Positions 41,792 through 50,007 of a DNA stretch of 64,000 bases are shown one piece after another. A program made the translations under genes and the position numbers. The notes beneath the pieces were generated by a model. It did no database searches and was not told where the DNA came from. It was given only the letters and a program-made list of their open reading frames with translations. Location: NCBI GenBank assembly GCA_002898275.1, contig BEIQ01000004.1, positions 248,001-312,000 on the forward strand, in the 5' to 3' direction. The stretch is from a bacterium HR40. GTDB taxonomy: Bacteria; Pseudomonadota; Alphaproteobacteria; Geminicoccales; Geminicoccaceae. Numbering within the stretch: position 1 is the first letter of the stretch; each line of letters starts with the position of its first letter.

Positions 41792-42571
41792 GTGCGGATC
41801 GCCATCTGGCAGCCGCTGGCCGGGAGGCGCGATCCGGCCGCGGCGATGCAGGAACTCGAAGCTGCGGTGAAACGCGCCGCACGAGCGGGCGGCGCATGGC
41901 TGTTGGCGCCGGAATTCCTGCTGCCTGGAACGGCGGATCCAGGCCTGTTCGCGCGTTTCGCCCAGCCCTCCGACGGCCCCTTCCCGGCAGCCGTCGCCGC
42001 CCTGGCACGGCGCTACCGGATCGGGATCGCCGCCGGCTACGTCGAGGCCGCCTTCGGTCAGCTCTTTAGCGCCGCTGCTGTGGTGGACATGCGCGGGATC
42101 GCCCTCGGCCATTATCGCCGAGTGCATCTCGCCGATCCGGAACGGCAGGTGCTGTCGCCCGGTCAGTGGACGACCTTGCTGCCGGACGGCACGATCCGCA
42201 TCGGTATCCTGCTCGGTGCCGACCTCCTCGTCCCGGAAGCGGCGCGGGTCCTCGCTCTCGCCGGGGCCGGATTGCTGTTCGCGTGCGGCGCGCCTGCGGC
42301 TGTCGACGGCGAGATCCGCCGCGCCCTTGCCTGCGCACGCGCGGTGGAGAACGGCTTGCCGGTGGTGCTCGCCGCCTTCAGCGATGGACGCGGGTGGGCC
42401 GGGGGTGCTGTCGACTCCGACGGCCGCCCGATCGAGACGGTGGCCCTCGACCAGCACCTGGTTTTGGCGTCGCTGACCTTCGGCCAGCGACCGGCGCTTC
42501 CGGTTCGTCGGCCGGACCTCTACCGTCTCCTGTGCAGCGACGGCGGGCACGGGTCGAACATTTTGCCCTGA
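41792..42571 (+). CDS. Nitrilase-superfamily protein lacking catalytic Cys
   Basis: 259 residues of the carbon-nitrogen hydrolase fold. Catalytic Glu41 is present (APEFLLPG), but the Lys of YRKxHL is Arg110 (YRRVHL) and the Cys of ICYDxxFPE is Gly142 (LLGADLLVPE). The active-site triad is therefore broken at two of three positions, so classical amidase or nitrilase chemistry is unlikely. A binding or regulatory role is possible. GTG 41792 is favoured because AGGAGG lies five bases upstream; GTG 41786 overlaps that site. It is followed after 75 bp by lutABC on the same strand. Confidence 0.8.
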   Translation: MRIAIWQPLAGRRDPAAAMQELEAAVKRAARAGGAWLLAPEFLLPGTADPGLFARFAQPSDGPFPAAVAALARRYRIGIAAGYVEAAFGQLFSAAAVVDMRGIALGHYRRVHLADPERQVLSPGQWTTLLPDGTIRIGILLGADLLVPEAARVLALAGAGLLFACGAPAAVDGEIRRALACARAVENGLPVVLAAFSDGRGWAGGAVDSDGRPIETVALDQHLVLASLTFGQRPALPVRRPDLYRLLCSDGGHGSNILP

Positions 42572-42646
42572 GGACGAGCCCCGCGCAACGCATTGCCGCC
42601 GCCTGCGCCAGCCGCTAGTTAAGCCGGCAACCGTGCGGGGAAAGCG

Positions 42647-43414
42647 ATGTCCGCGCCCAAAGTCGCGCTCTTTGTGACCTGCCTGGTCGATCTCTTCCGT
42701 CCGACGGTGGGCTTTGCCGCGCTCGCGCTGCTCGAGCGCGCTGGCTACGCCGTCGAGGTGCCGCTCGCCCAAACCTGCTGCGGCCAGCCGGCCTACAATA
42801 GCGGCGACCGCGCGACGGCAAAGCGTATCGCCCGCCAGGTGATCGATCTCCTCGCTGCCTACGACTATGTGGTGGTGCCCTCGGGCTCCTGCGCCGGCAT
42901 GATCGTCCGCCACTATCCCGATCTCTTTGCCGACGAGCCGGCGACCCGGGTGCGCGCCGAGGCGCTCGCGGCGCGCACCTTCGAGCTGGTTTCGTTCCTC
43001 GTCGACGTCGCTGGAATGGAGGAGACGGGCGCGCGACTTTCCGCCCGGGTTACCTATCACGACAGCTGCTCGGGACTGCGCGAGCTCGGCATCCGTCGTC
43101 AGCCCCGCGCGCTGCTCGCACGGATCGACGGCCTCACCCTCGTCGAGATGCGGGAGCCTGACGTCTGCTGTGGCTTCGGCGGGACCTTTTGCGTCAAATA
43201 TCCGGAGATCTCTGCCCGCATGGCGGACGACAAGGCGGCGGACATCGAGTCCACGGGTGCCGATCTCGTCCTCGCAGGCGATCTCGGTTGTCTGCTCAAT
43301 ATCGCCGGCAGGCTAGCCCGGCGCGGCAGCCGAGTGGCGGTGCGGCACGTGGCCGAAGTGCTCGCCGGACGACTGGACGCGCCGCCCATCGGCCAGCCGA
43401 GAGAGGCCGGGTGA
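42647..43414 (+). CDS. lutA: LutA-like Fe-S protein of lactate oxidation
   Basis: 255-residue (Fe-S)-binding protein with two cysteine-rich CCG domains: QTCCGQPAYNSG and VCCGFGGTFCVKYPE, with further Cys in CLVDLFRP and HDSCSGLREL. LutABC oxidises L-lactate to pyruvate in many bacteria in place of LldD. It is the first of three lut genes, and LutB starts within its stop codon. Glycolate or malate-related complexes also use such domains, but the three-gene order makes lut most probable. Confidence 0.9.
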   Translation: MSAPKVALFVTCLVDLFRPTVGFAALALLERAGYAVEVPLAQTCCGQPAYNSGDRATAKRIARQVIDLLAAYDYVVVPSGSCAGMIVRHYPDLFADEPATRVRAEALAARTFELVSFLVDVAGMEETGARLSARVTYHDSCSGLRELGIRRQPRALLARIDGLTLVEMREPDVCCGFGGTFCVKYPEISARMADDKAADIESTGADLVLAGDLGCLLNIAGRLARRGSRVAVRHVAEVLAGRLDAPPIGQPREAG

Positions 43415-44817
43415 TGCAACCCACGAGCGTCCGTTTCGACCACCAGGCCCGTCGGGCCCTCGCCGATGCCGAGCTGCAGCGAGCCCTCTCGGCGATCCGC
43501 ACGGGCTGGCAGCCGGCGCGGGCACGGGCGGCCGCGGCCCTTCCCGAATTCGATGCGCTCCGCGATCTCGCCCGCGATCTCAAGGACCATGTGCTCGCCC
43601 ATCTCGATCTCTATCTCGAGGCCTTCGAGGCGGCGGCGACGGCCGTCGGGGCGCGCGTGCATTGGGCCCGCGATGCGGCCGAGGCCCGTGAGATCGTCCT
43701 CGGTCTGTGCGAGGCCTACGGTGCGAGGTCGGTGACCAAGAGCAAGAGCATGGTGGCCGAGGAGATCGGGCTCGCCGAGGCGCTCGAGGGGCGGGGCATA
43801 TCGCGGGTCGAGACCGATCTCGGTGAATACATCATCCAGCTCGCCCACGAGCCGCCCAGCCACTTGATCGGGCCCGCCGTCCACTTCACCAAAGAGCGGA
43901 TCGCGAAACTCTTCGCCGAGCACCACGGCGGTCCGGAGCTGACCCAAGCCGAAGCTCTCGTCGCCGAGGCGCGGCGGGTGTTGCGCCAGAAATATTTCGA
44001 GGCGGAGGTCGGGATAACCGGCGCCAACTTCCTGGTAGCCGAGACCGGCTCGGTGATCACCGTCACCAACGAAGGGAACGCCGAGCTCACCCAGGGTTTG
44101 CCCCGCCATCACATCGTCGTCACCGGCATCGAAAAGCTGGTGCCGACGATGGAGGACGCCTTCACCTTCCTGCGCATCCTGGCGCGCTCTGCCACGGGTC
44201 AGGAATTCTCCGCCTACACGACGGTGATCACCGGGCCGAAACGGGCGGAGGATCTCGATGGGCCGGAGACTCTCGACATCGTGCTCGTCGACAACGGCCG
44301 AAGCGCGCTTCACGCCGGCCGTTTTCGCGAGATCCTGCGCTGCATTCGTTGCGGTGCCTGCATGAACCACTGCCCGGTCTATCTCGCGATCGGCGGCCAT
44401 GCCTACGGCTGGACCTATGTCGGGCCCATGGGAGCGGTGCTCACCCCGCAATTCGTGGGTCTCGAGCAGGCCTGGAAGCTTCCCGAGGCCTCGACCTTCT
44501 GTGGCCGGTGCGAGGAGGTCTGTCCGGTTCGCATCCCGCTGCCGAGACTCATGCGCTTCTGGCGCGAAGAGGCGTGGCGCCGCCGCCTGCCGCCCGCGGT
44601 GCAGCGAAGCGGCCTTCGGATCTGGGCGTTTCTCGCCACCCGTCCGCGCCTCTATCGGCTCGCGGCGAGGCTCGGCAGCGGGATCCTCGCGATCCTGTCC
44701 CGGGGGCGTGGTCGGTTGCGCTGGCTGCCGGGAGCTTCCGGCTGGACGGCGGCGCGCGACTTTCCGGCGCCCGAGGGCGGCACGTTCTTCTCTCGCTACC
44801 AGCGAGGTCGGCGGTGA
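43414..44817 (+). CDS. lutB: LutB-like lactate utilisation Fe-S protein
   Basis: 467 residues. The N-terminal LUD domain (VTKSKSMVAEEIGLAEALEGRG, ETDLGEYIIQLAHEPPSHLIGPAVH) is fused to a ferredoxin-like region with two [4Fe-4S] motifs (CIRCGACMNHCP and CGRCEEVCP) and a C-terminal extension. This is the LutB arrangement. The start is ATG 43414, overlapping the lutA stop; GTG 43411 is equally close. GTGA couples it to lutC. Confidence 0.93.
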   Translation: MQPTSVRFDHQARRALADAELQRALSAIRTGWQPARARAAAALPEFDALRDLARDLKDHVLAHLDLYLEAFEAAATAVGARVHWARDAAEAREIVLGLCEAYGARSVTKSKSMVAEEIGLAEALEGRGISRVETDLGEYIIQLAHEPPSHLIGPAVHFTKERIAKLFAEHHGGPELTQAEALVAEARRVLRQKYFEAEVGITGANFLVAETGSVITVTNEGNAELTQGLPRHHIVVTGIEKLVPTMEDAFTFLRILARSATGQEFSAYTTVITGPKRAEDLDGPETLDIVLVDNGRSALHAGRFREILRCIRCGACMNHCPVYLAIGGHAYGWTYVGPMGAVLTPQFVGLEQAWKLPEASTFCGRCEEVCPVRIPLPRLMRFWREEAWRRRLPPAVQRSGLRIWAFLATRPRLYRLAARLGSGILAILSRGRGRLRWLPGASGWTAARDFPAPEGGTFFSRYQRGRR

Positions 44818-45500
44818 GCGAGGCTGCCCGCACCACCATCCTGGCCCGGCTGGCCGCCGCTCTCGGCCGCGACCCGGCCAGCGAACGCCGGCGCAAGGAG
44901 GAGATCGCAGCCCGGCTCGCCGTGCCGACACCGAACCTGATCCCCGCCCGGGCTCAGGTTTCGGGGGAGGAGCGCATCGAGCTCTTCCTGCGGATGGCCA
45001 GAGCGGTCCAGACGGATGTCGAGAGGCTTGCGCATCTCTCCGATGTGGCGACTGCCACCACCCGCTTTCTGCGCTTTCACAATCTCCCGCAGCGGCTCGT
45101 GGCAGTGCCCGATCCGCTGCTCGATCGTGCCGGCTTCGATCGCCAGCCGCTCATGCGGCTGCGTCGCGGCACCGCCAATGTCGAGGATGCCGTCGGGCTC
45201 ACGATAGCCGAGGCCGGCGTGGCCGAGACCGGCACTCTCGTCCTCATGTCGTCGCCGTTGCGGCCCACGCTCGTCGCCTTCCTGCCCGAGACCCTGATCG
45301 TGGTGCTGCCGATCGAGGATGTGGTCGGCGCCTACGAGGAAGCCTGGCAGCGCATCCGCGCCCGCGGGGGACCGTCGCGCTCGGTCAACTTCATCACCGG
45401 GCCGTCGCGCACCGGCGACATCGGTCAGCAGATCACCCTCGGAGCGCATGGTCCCAAGCGGCTGCTGGTGCTGCTCGTCGAGCGATTGGATCGGACATGA
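44814..45500 (+). CDS. lutC: LutC-like lactate utilisation protein
   Basis: 228 residues, the LUD domain of LutC (AEAGVAETGTLVLMSSPLRP, FITGPSRTGDIGQQITLGAHGP). It completes the lutABC set needed for lactate oxidation. The GTG start overlaps lutB's stop, and its own stop overlaps the Smr gene as ATGA. No LldR-type regulator or lactate permease is visible beside it. Confidence 0.92.
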   Translation: MSEAARTTILARLAAALGRDPASERRRKEEIAARLAVPTPNLIPARAQVSGEERIELFLRMARAVQTDVERLAHLSDVATATTRFLRFHNLPQRLVAVPDPLLDRAGFDRQPLMRLRRGTANVEDAVGLTIAEAGVAETGTLVLMSSPLRPTLVAFLPETLIVVLPIEDVVGAYEEAWQRIRARGGPSRSVNFITGPSRTGDIGQQITLGAHGPKRLLVLLVERLDRT

Positions 45501-46069
45501 AGGGCGGCGATCCGGCTCGTCGACCGCGGCCGCCGACGGCCGAGGAACTGGCCCTGTGGCGGCTCGCGATGCGGGACACGAGGCCACTGCGCGACCCGCC
45601 GGCGGAGCCAGAGCCGGAACCGGATGTGCCGAGAGGGACGTCCGAAGAAGCCCCGGCGCCTCGCCCGAAGGTCGTTTCGGGTCCGTCCCGGCCCCTGCGT
45701 CTTCCCGGCCGGCTCGACCCCGGACGGCCCGTCGATCTCGACCGGCGCACCTGGCAGCGCCTGCGGCGCGGCCAGATGCGGATCGAAGGCCGCATCGACT
45801 TGCATGGCTTGACCCAGGAGGAAGCCTTTCGCGCACTTGCCGATTTCCTCGCGCGCAAGGGCGCGCAAGGCGCCCGCTGCGTGCTCGTCATCACCGGCCG
45901 CGGCCTGCGTTCCGGCGGCATCCTGCGTCGGATGGTGCCCCACTGGCTCGAGACCCCGGGGGTGCGGGAACGGGTGATCACCTTCGCGCCGGCGCGGATG
46001 GAACATGGCGGCGAAGGAGCTCTCTATGTCCTCCTGCGCCGCCGTGCCGCCGGATCAACCGGAGATTGA
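45497..46069 (+). CDS. Smr-domain protein
   Basis: 190 residues. A Pro/Glu-rich disordered first half is followed by a Smr (small MutS-related) domain: IEGRIDLHGLTQEEAFRAL with the DLHG motif and VLVITGRGLRSGGILRRMV with the TGRG motif. Smr domains are nucleases acting on RNA or DNA. ATGA overlap with lutC makes it the fourth coupled gene, although a functional connection to lactate is not apparent. dprA follows after 56 bp. Confidence 0.9.
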   Translation: MKGGDPARRPRPPTAEELALWRLAMRDTRPLRDPPAEPEPEPDVPRGTSEEAPAPRPKVVSGPSRPLRLPGRLDPGRPVDLDRRTWQRLRRGQMRIEGRIDLHGLTQEEAFRALADFLARKGAQGARCVLVITGRGLRSGGILRRMVPHWLETPGVRERVITFAPARMEHGGEGALYVLLRRRAAGSTGD

Positions 46070-46125
46070 ACGCCGATCCTGCAACCCTTATGCTCGTGCT
46101 CGGACCGTCGGTGGCCGCGCCTGGG

Positions 46126-47313
46126 ATGACCGACGACGCGGAACGTCTGGCCCGGCTCGCACTCGCCCGCTCGGTGGGATGCGGCCCCGTGCTCCATCGC
46201 CGCTTGCTCGCCCGCTTCGGGAGTGCGCGCGAGGCGCTCGCTGCCCTGTCGCGGCTCGTCGCTCTCGGGCGGCTGCCACGGGTCCGGCCGGCCTCTCTGG
46301 CCTCGGCGGAGGCGGAATGGGAAGCGGCGCTGCGGGCCGGAGCGCACATCCTGTTCTGGGACGATCCCGACTATCCCCGGGCGTTGGCCGTGCTCGACGA
46401 TCCGCCACCCGTGCTGATCGCCCGCGGGCGTCTCGATCTGTCGCGCCGGCCCGCCGTCGCCATCGTCGGCGCCCGCAACGCGAGCGGCCACGGGCGCAGT
46501 TTCGCGCGGCACCTCGCACGGGGTGTGGCGGAGGGCGGGCTCACGGTCATCTCCGGTCTCGCCCGAGGAATCGATGCCGCGGCTCACGAGGGAGCGCTCG
46601 GCAGCGAGGCTTCCACCATCGCCGTCACCGCCTGCGGCATCGACGTCGCCTATCCGCCGGAGAACGAAGGTCTGCTGCGGCGGATCGCGGAAGAGGGGCT
46701 GGTGCTCAGCGAGCGACCGATGGGAGCGGAGCCGCGAGCCCAACACTTCCCGCGCCGCAATCGAACGATCGCCGGCCTCGCCTGCGGGGTCGTCGTGGTG
46801 GAGGCGGCCGAACATTCGGGCTCGCTGATGACGGCGCGACTTGCCGCCGAGTTCGGGCGCGAGGTGATGGCGGTGCCCGGAACGCCTCTCGATCCGCGTC
46901 ATCGCGGCACCAACCGGCTGCTGCGCGAGGGGGCGAGCCTGGTGGAGAGCGCCGAGGACGTCCTCGCCGCGCTGGCTCCAGCGCTGTCGCAAGGCCACGT
47001 GCCGCCGCCGACGCGATCGCCGCGAGCGGGCCCCCTTCGGTCTCTGGTCGAGGTCGGTGGGGCCCGGGAAGCGGGCATCCCGACGCCACCGCGAGGGGCT
47101 GACGCGCCGGTCGAAGATGGCGAGACGGCCCATCTCTCCCCGCTCGCCCGCCGCGTCCATGCCTTTCTCTCCCCAGAGCCCCTTGCCGTCGACGAGCTCG
47201 TGCGGCAGTGCCACGCCCCCGCCGCGGAGGTCCGTCAGGCCCTCTTCGAACTCGAGCTCGAAGGGCGCATCGCTTGGCATCCCGGCAACCGGGTGGCGCG
47301 CGCCGACGGTTGA
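46126..47313 (+). CDS. dprA: DNA processing protein DprA
   Basis: 395 residues. The Rossmann core shows AVAIVGARNASGHGRSFARHLA, VISGLARGIDAAAHEGAL, ENEGLLRRIAEEGLVLSE, FPRRNRTIAGL and VPGTPLDPRHRGTNRLLREGA, the DprA/Smf signature regions. A C-terminal winged helix (VDELVRQCHAPAAEVRQALFELELEGRI) follows. DprA loads RecA on incoming single-stranded DNA in transformation. No com genes are in the window. ATG 46126 is preferred at the family start; ATG 46090 is possible. It precedes topA, as in many alphaproteobacteria. Confidence 0.94.
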   Translation: MTDDAERLARLALARSVGCGPVLHRRLLARFGSAREALAALSRLVALGRLPRVRPASLASAEAEWEAALRAGAHILFWDDPDYPRALAVLDDPPPVLIARGRLDLSRRPAVAIVGARNASGHGRSFARHLARGVAEGGLTVISGLARGIDAAAHEGALGSEASTIAVTACGIDVAYPPENEGLLRRIAEEGLVLSERPMGAEPRAQHFPRRNRTIAGLACGVVVVEAAEHSGSLMTARLAAEFGREVMAVPGTPLDPRHRGTNRLLREGASLVESAEDVLAALAPALSQGHVPPPTRSPRAGPLRSLVEVGGAREAGIPTPPRGADAPVEDGETAHLSPLARRVHAFLSPEPLAVDELVRQCHAPAAEVRQALFELELEGRIAWHPGNRVARADG

Positions 47314-47394
47314 CGAGTTCCCGCACCGCACCCCATCTCGGCGGTGGCCAGCCGGACGCGGCCTCAAACTCTCGCGAAGGCATGATCGAACCCC

Positions 47395-50007
47395 ATGGAT
47401 GTCGTCGTTGTCGAATCCCCGACCAAGGCCCGCTCGATCGCCAAATATCTCGGCGACGGCTTCGAGGTGTTGCCGTCGTTCGGGCATGTGCGCGACCTTC
47501 CCGAGAAGAACGGGTCGGTGAAGCCGGAGCGCGATTTCGAGATCGTCTACGAGCTGTTGCCGGAGAAGCGCAAACGCATCGAGGAGATCGCCCGCTCGCT
47601 GCGCAACGCCGAGCGGCTATGGCTCGCGACCGACCCCGACCGCGAGGGCGAGGCGATCGCTTGGCATGTGGTGGCCGCATTGGCCGAAAAGGGAGTCCTC
47701 GAAGGGAAGGACATCCGCCGGGTCGTCTTTCACGAGATCACGCCGCGGGCGGTGCAGGAGGCGATGCGCCACCCGAGGGCCATCGATCGGCAGCTGGTCG
47801 ATGCCTATCAGGCCCGGCGCGCCCTCGACTATCTCGTGGGCTTCACCCTCTCCCCCGTGCTGTGGCGGAAGCTCAAGGGTTCGCGTTCGGCCGGTCGTGT
47901 GCAGTCGGTGGCGCTGCGGCTCATCTGCGAGCGCGAGAGCGAGATCGAGCGCTTCGTGCCGCGCGAGTATTGGACCATCGAGGCATGGCTCGAAACCGCG
48001 CGCGGAGAACCGTTTCGCGCGCGACTTTACGCGCTCGACGGCCGCAAGCTCGACAAATTCGCCCTCCCCGACGAGAAGAGGGCGCAGGCGGCACGCATCC
48101 GGGTCGAGAATGCCCAGCTGGCGATCCAGCGAATCGCGCGACGCCGGGCCAACCGCCATCCGGCGCCGCCCTTTACCACAGCCACGCTGCAGCAAGAGGC
48201 CGCCCGCAAGCTCGGTTTCTCCGCCGAACGCACCATGCGGGTGGCCCAGCGGCTGTTCGAGGGGGTCGATCTCGGCGGCGAGACGGTCGGTCTCATCACC
48301 TATATGCGTACCGACAGCGTCCACCTGGCACCGGAAGCGGTGCGGGCCACCCGCGAACTCATCGGCGAGCGGTTCGGGCGATCCTATCTGCCGGAACGGC
48401 CGCGGCATTTCCGGACCCGCGCCAAGAACGCCCAGGAGGCGCACGAGGCGATTCGCCCGACCGACCCGTGGCGCCTACCGGACCGCGTCGCCCCCTTTCT
48501 CGACGACGACCAGCGGCGGCTCTACGAGCTCATCTGGCGGCGCACGGTCGCGTCCCAGATGGCCTCCGCCGAGCTCGAGCGGGTGAGTGTCGCCATCGGC
48601 GACGAAGGGCAAAAGGTGGTGCTGCGGGCCACTGGCCAGACCGTCGTCTTCGACGGGTTCCTGCGCCTCTACCAAGAAGACCGCGACGATCCCGCTCCCG
48701 AGGACGAGGTCGAGGACGAGACGTCCTTGCCGGCGCTCGTCGAGGGCGAGGTGGTGCGACACCGGCAGGTGGAAGCCAAACAGCATTTCACCGAACCGCC
48801 GCCCCGCTATACCGAGGCGAGCCTCGTGCGCACCCTGGAGGAGCTGGGTATCGGCCGTCCCAGCACTTACGCCAGTATCATTTCCGTGCTACAGGAGCGC
48901 AAATACGTGCGGCTCGAGAACCGACGCTTCGTGCCGGAAGACCTCGGGCGCCTCGTCAACGCCTTCCTCACCAACTTCTTCGAGCACTGGGTGCGGCCGG
49001 ACTTCACGGCCGAGCTCGAGGCCCAGCTCGATGCCATTGCCGCCGGCGAGATCGACTGGCGTCGGGTGCTCCGCAACTTTTGGGAGCCGTTTTACGAGCG
49101 CGTCGCCGAGGTCAGCGAACAGCGGGTCGCGGGAATCATCGACGCCCTCAACGAGGCTCTCGCGCCGAAGCTCTTCCCTCCTCGCGCCGATGGCTCCGAC
49201 CCGCGCGCCTGTCCCGCCTGCGGCGAGGGCCGGCTGAGCCTGAAGTTCGGCCGCTTTGGCGCCTTCGTCGGCTGTTCGCGCTATCCGGACTGCCGCTACA
49301 CGCGCAAGTTCGGCGAGAGTCCAGAGGGAGCCGGAGCCGCCCGGCGCGAGCGGCTGCTCGGGGTCGATCCGGCGACCTGTGAAGAGGTGTGGCTGCGCTT
49401 CGGCCGTTTTGGCGCCTATGTGCAGCGCGGTTCGGGCGACGCGGCGGTGCGATGCTCTCTGCCGCCAGGGGTCGATCCCGAGTCGTTGGATCTGGCGCGC
49501 GCCCTGCAGTTGCTCGCCCTGCCGCGCCGGCTCGGCACGGATCCCGAGACCGGCGAGCCGGTCGAGGCGGGGATCAACCGTTTCGGGCCCTTCGTGCGGC
49601 GCGGCACCACCTTCGTGCGGCTGCCGCCCGAGGAGGACGTGCTCGCCATCGGCATCAACCGAGCCCTCGTGCTGCTTGCCGGCGCCGAGGGGAGCGGCAG
49701 CGGGCGGCGCAAGCGCGGGATCGCAAGAAGGCTCGGTGCCCACCCGAACACCGGCAAACCCGTGGAGGTGGTCGAGGGACGCTTCGGTCTCTACCTGCGG
49801 CACGGGCGCGAGCGCGCGCGTCTGGGCAAGGACGAGGACCCGGCGACCCTCACCTTGGATCGGGCGGTAGAGCGCCTTGCGGCGGAGGCAGGAGCAGCCG
49901 GCCATGGCGGCAGACAGAGGAACGCGGGGCGCGGGCGCAAGCGGACCGGTACGACGCGAACGTCGCCGACGGCGGAGTCCCGTCGCGCCCGGCGCAGCCG
50001 TGGCTGA
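47395..50007 (+). CDS. topA: DNA topoisomerase I (type IA)
   Basis: 870 residues. The TOPRIM domain begins VVVVESPTKARSIAKYL and carries ATDPDREGEAIAWH; the catalytic Tyr303 is in LITYMRTDS. RPTDPWRLP and GIGRPSTYASI are further core motifs. A C-terminal zinc ribbon (CPACGEGRLSLKFGRFGAFVGCSRYPDC) is followed by three degenerate toprim-C repeats with FGRFGAYV, FGPFVRRG and FGLYLRHG, and a basic tail. It relaxes negative supercoils. The last 8 bases overlap rnr. Confidence 0.97.
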   Translation: MDVVVVESPTKARSIAKYLGDGFEVLPSFGHVRDLPEKNGSVKPERDFEIVYELLPEKRKRIEEIARSLRNAERLWLATDPDREGEAIAWHVVAALAEKGVLEGKDIRRVVFHEITPRAVQEAMRHPRAIDRQLVDAYQARRALDYLVGFTLSPVLWRKLKGSRSAGRVQSVALRLICERESEIERFVPREYWTIEAWLETARGEPFRARLYALDGRKLDKFALPDEKRAQAARIRVENAQLAIQRIARRRANRHPAPPFTTATLQQEAARKLGFSAERTMRVAQRLFEGVDLGGETVGLITYMRTDSVHLAPEAVRATRELIGERFGRSYLPERPRHFRTRAKNAQEAHEAIRPTDPWRLPDRVAPFLDDDQRRLYELIWRRTVASQMASAELERVSVAIGDEGQKVVLRATGQTVVFDGFLRLYQEDRDDPAPEDEVEDETSLPALVEGEVVRHRQVEAKQHFTEPPPRYTEASLVRTLEELGIGRPSTYASIISVLQERKYVRLENRRFVPEDLGRLVNAFLTNFFEHWVRPDFTAELEAQLDAIAAGEIDWRRVLRNFWEPFYERVAEVSEQRVAGIIDALNEALAPKLFPPRADGSDPRACPACGEGRLSLKFGRFGAFVGCSRYPDCRYTRKFGESPEGAGAARRERLLGVDPATCEEVWLRFGRFGAYVQRGSGDAAVRCSLPPGVDPESLDLARALQLLALPRRLGTDPETGEPVEAGINRFGPFVRRGTTFVRLPPEEDVLAIGINRALVLLAGAEGSGSGRRKRGIARRLGAHPNTGKPVEVVEGRFGLYLRHGRERARLGKDEDPATLTLDRAVERLAAEAGAAGHGGRQRNAGRGRKRTGTTRTSPTAESRRARRSRG

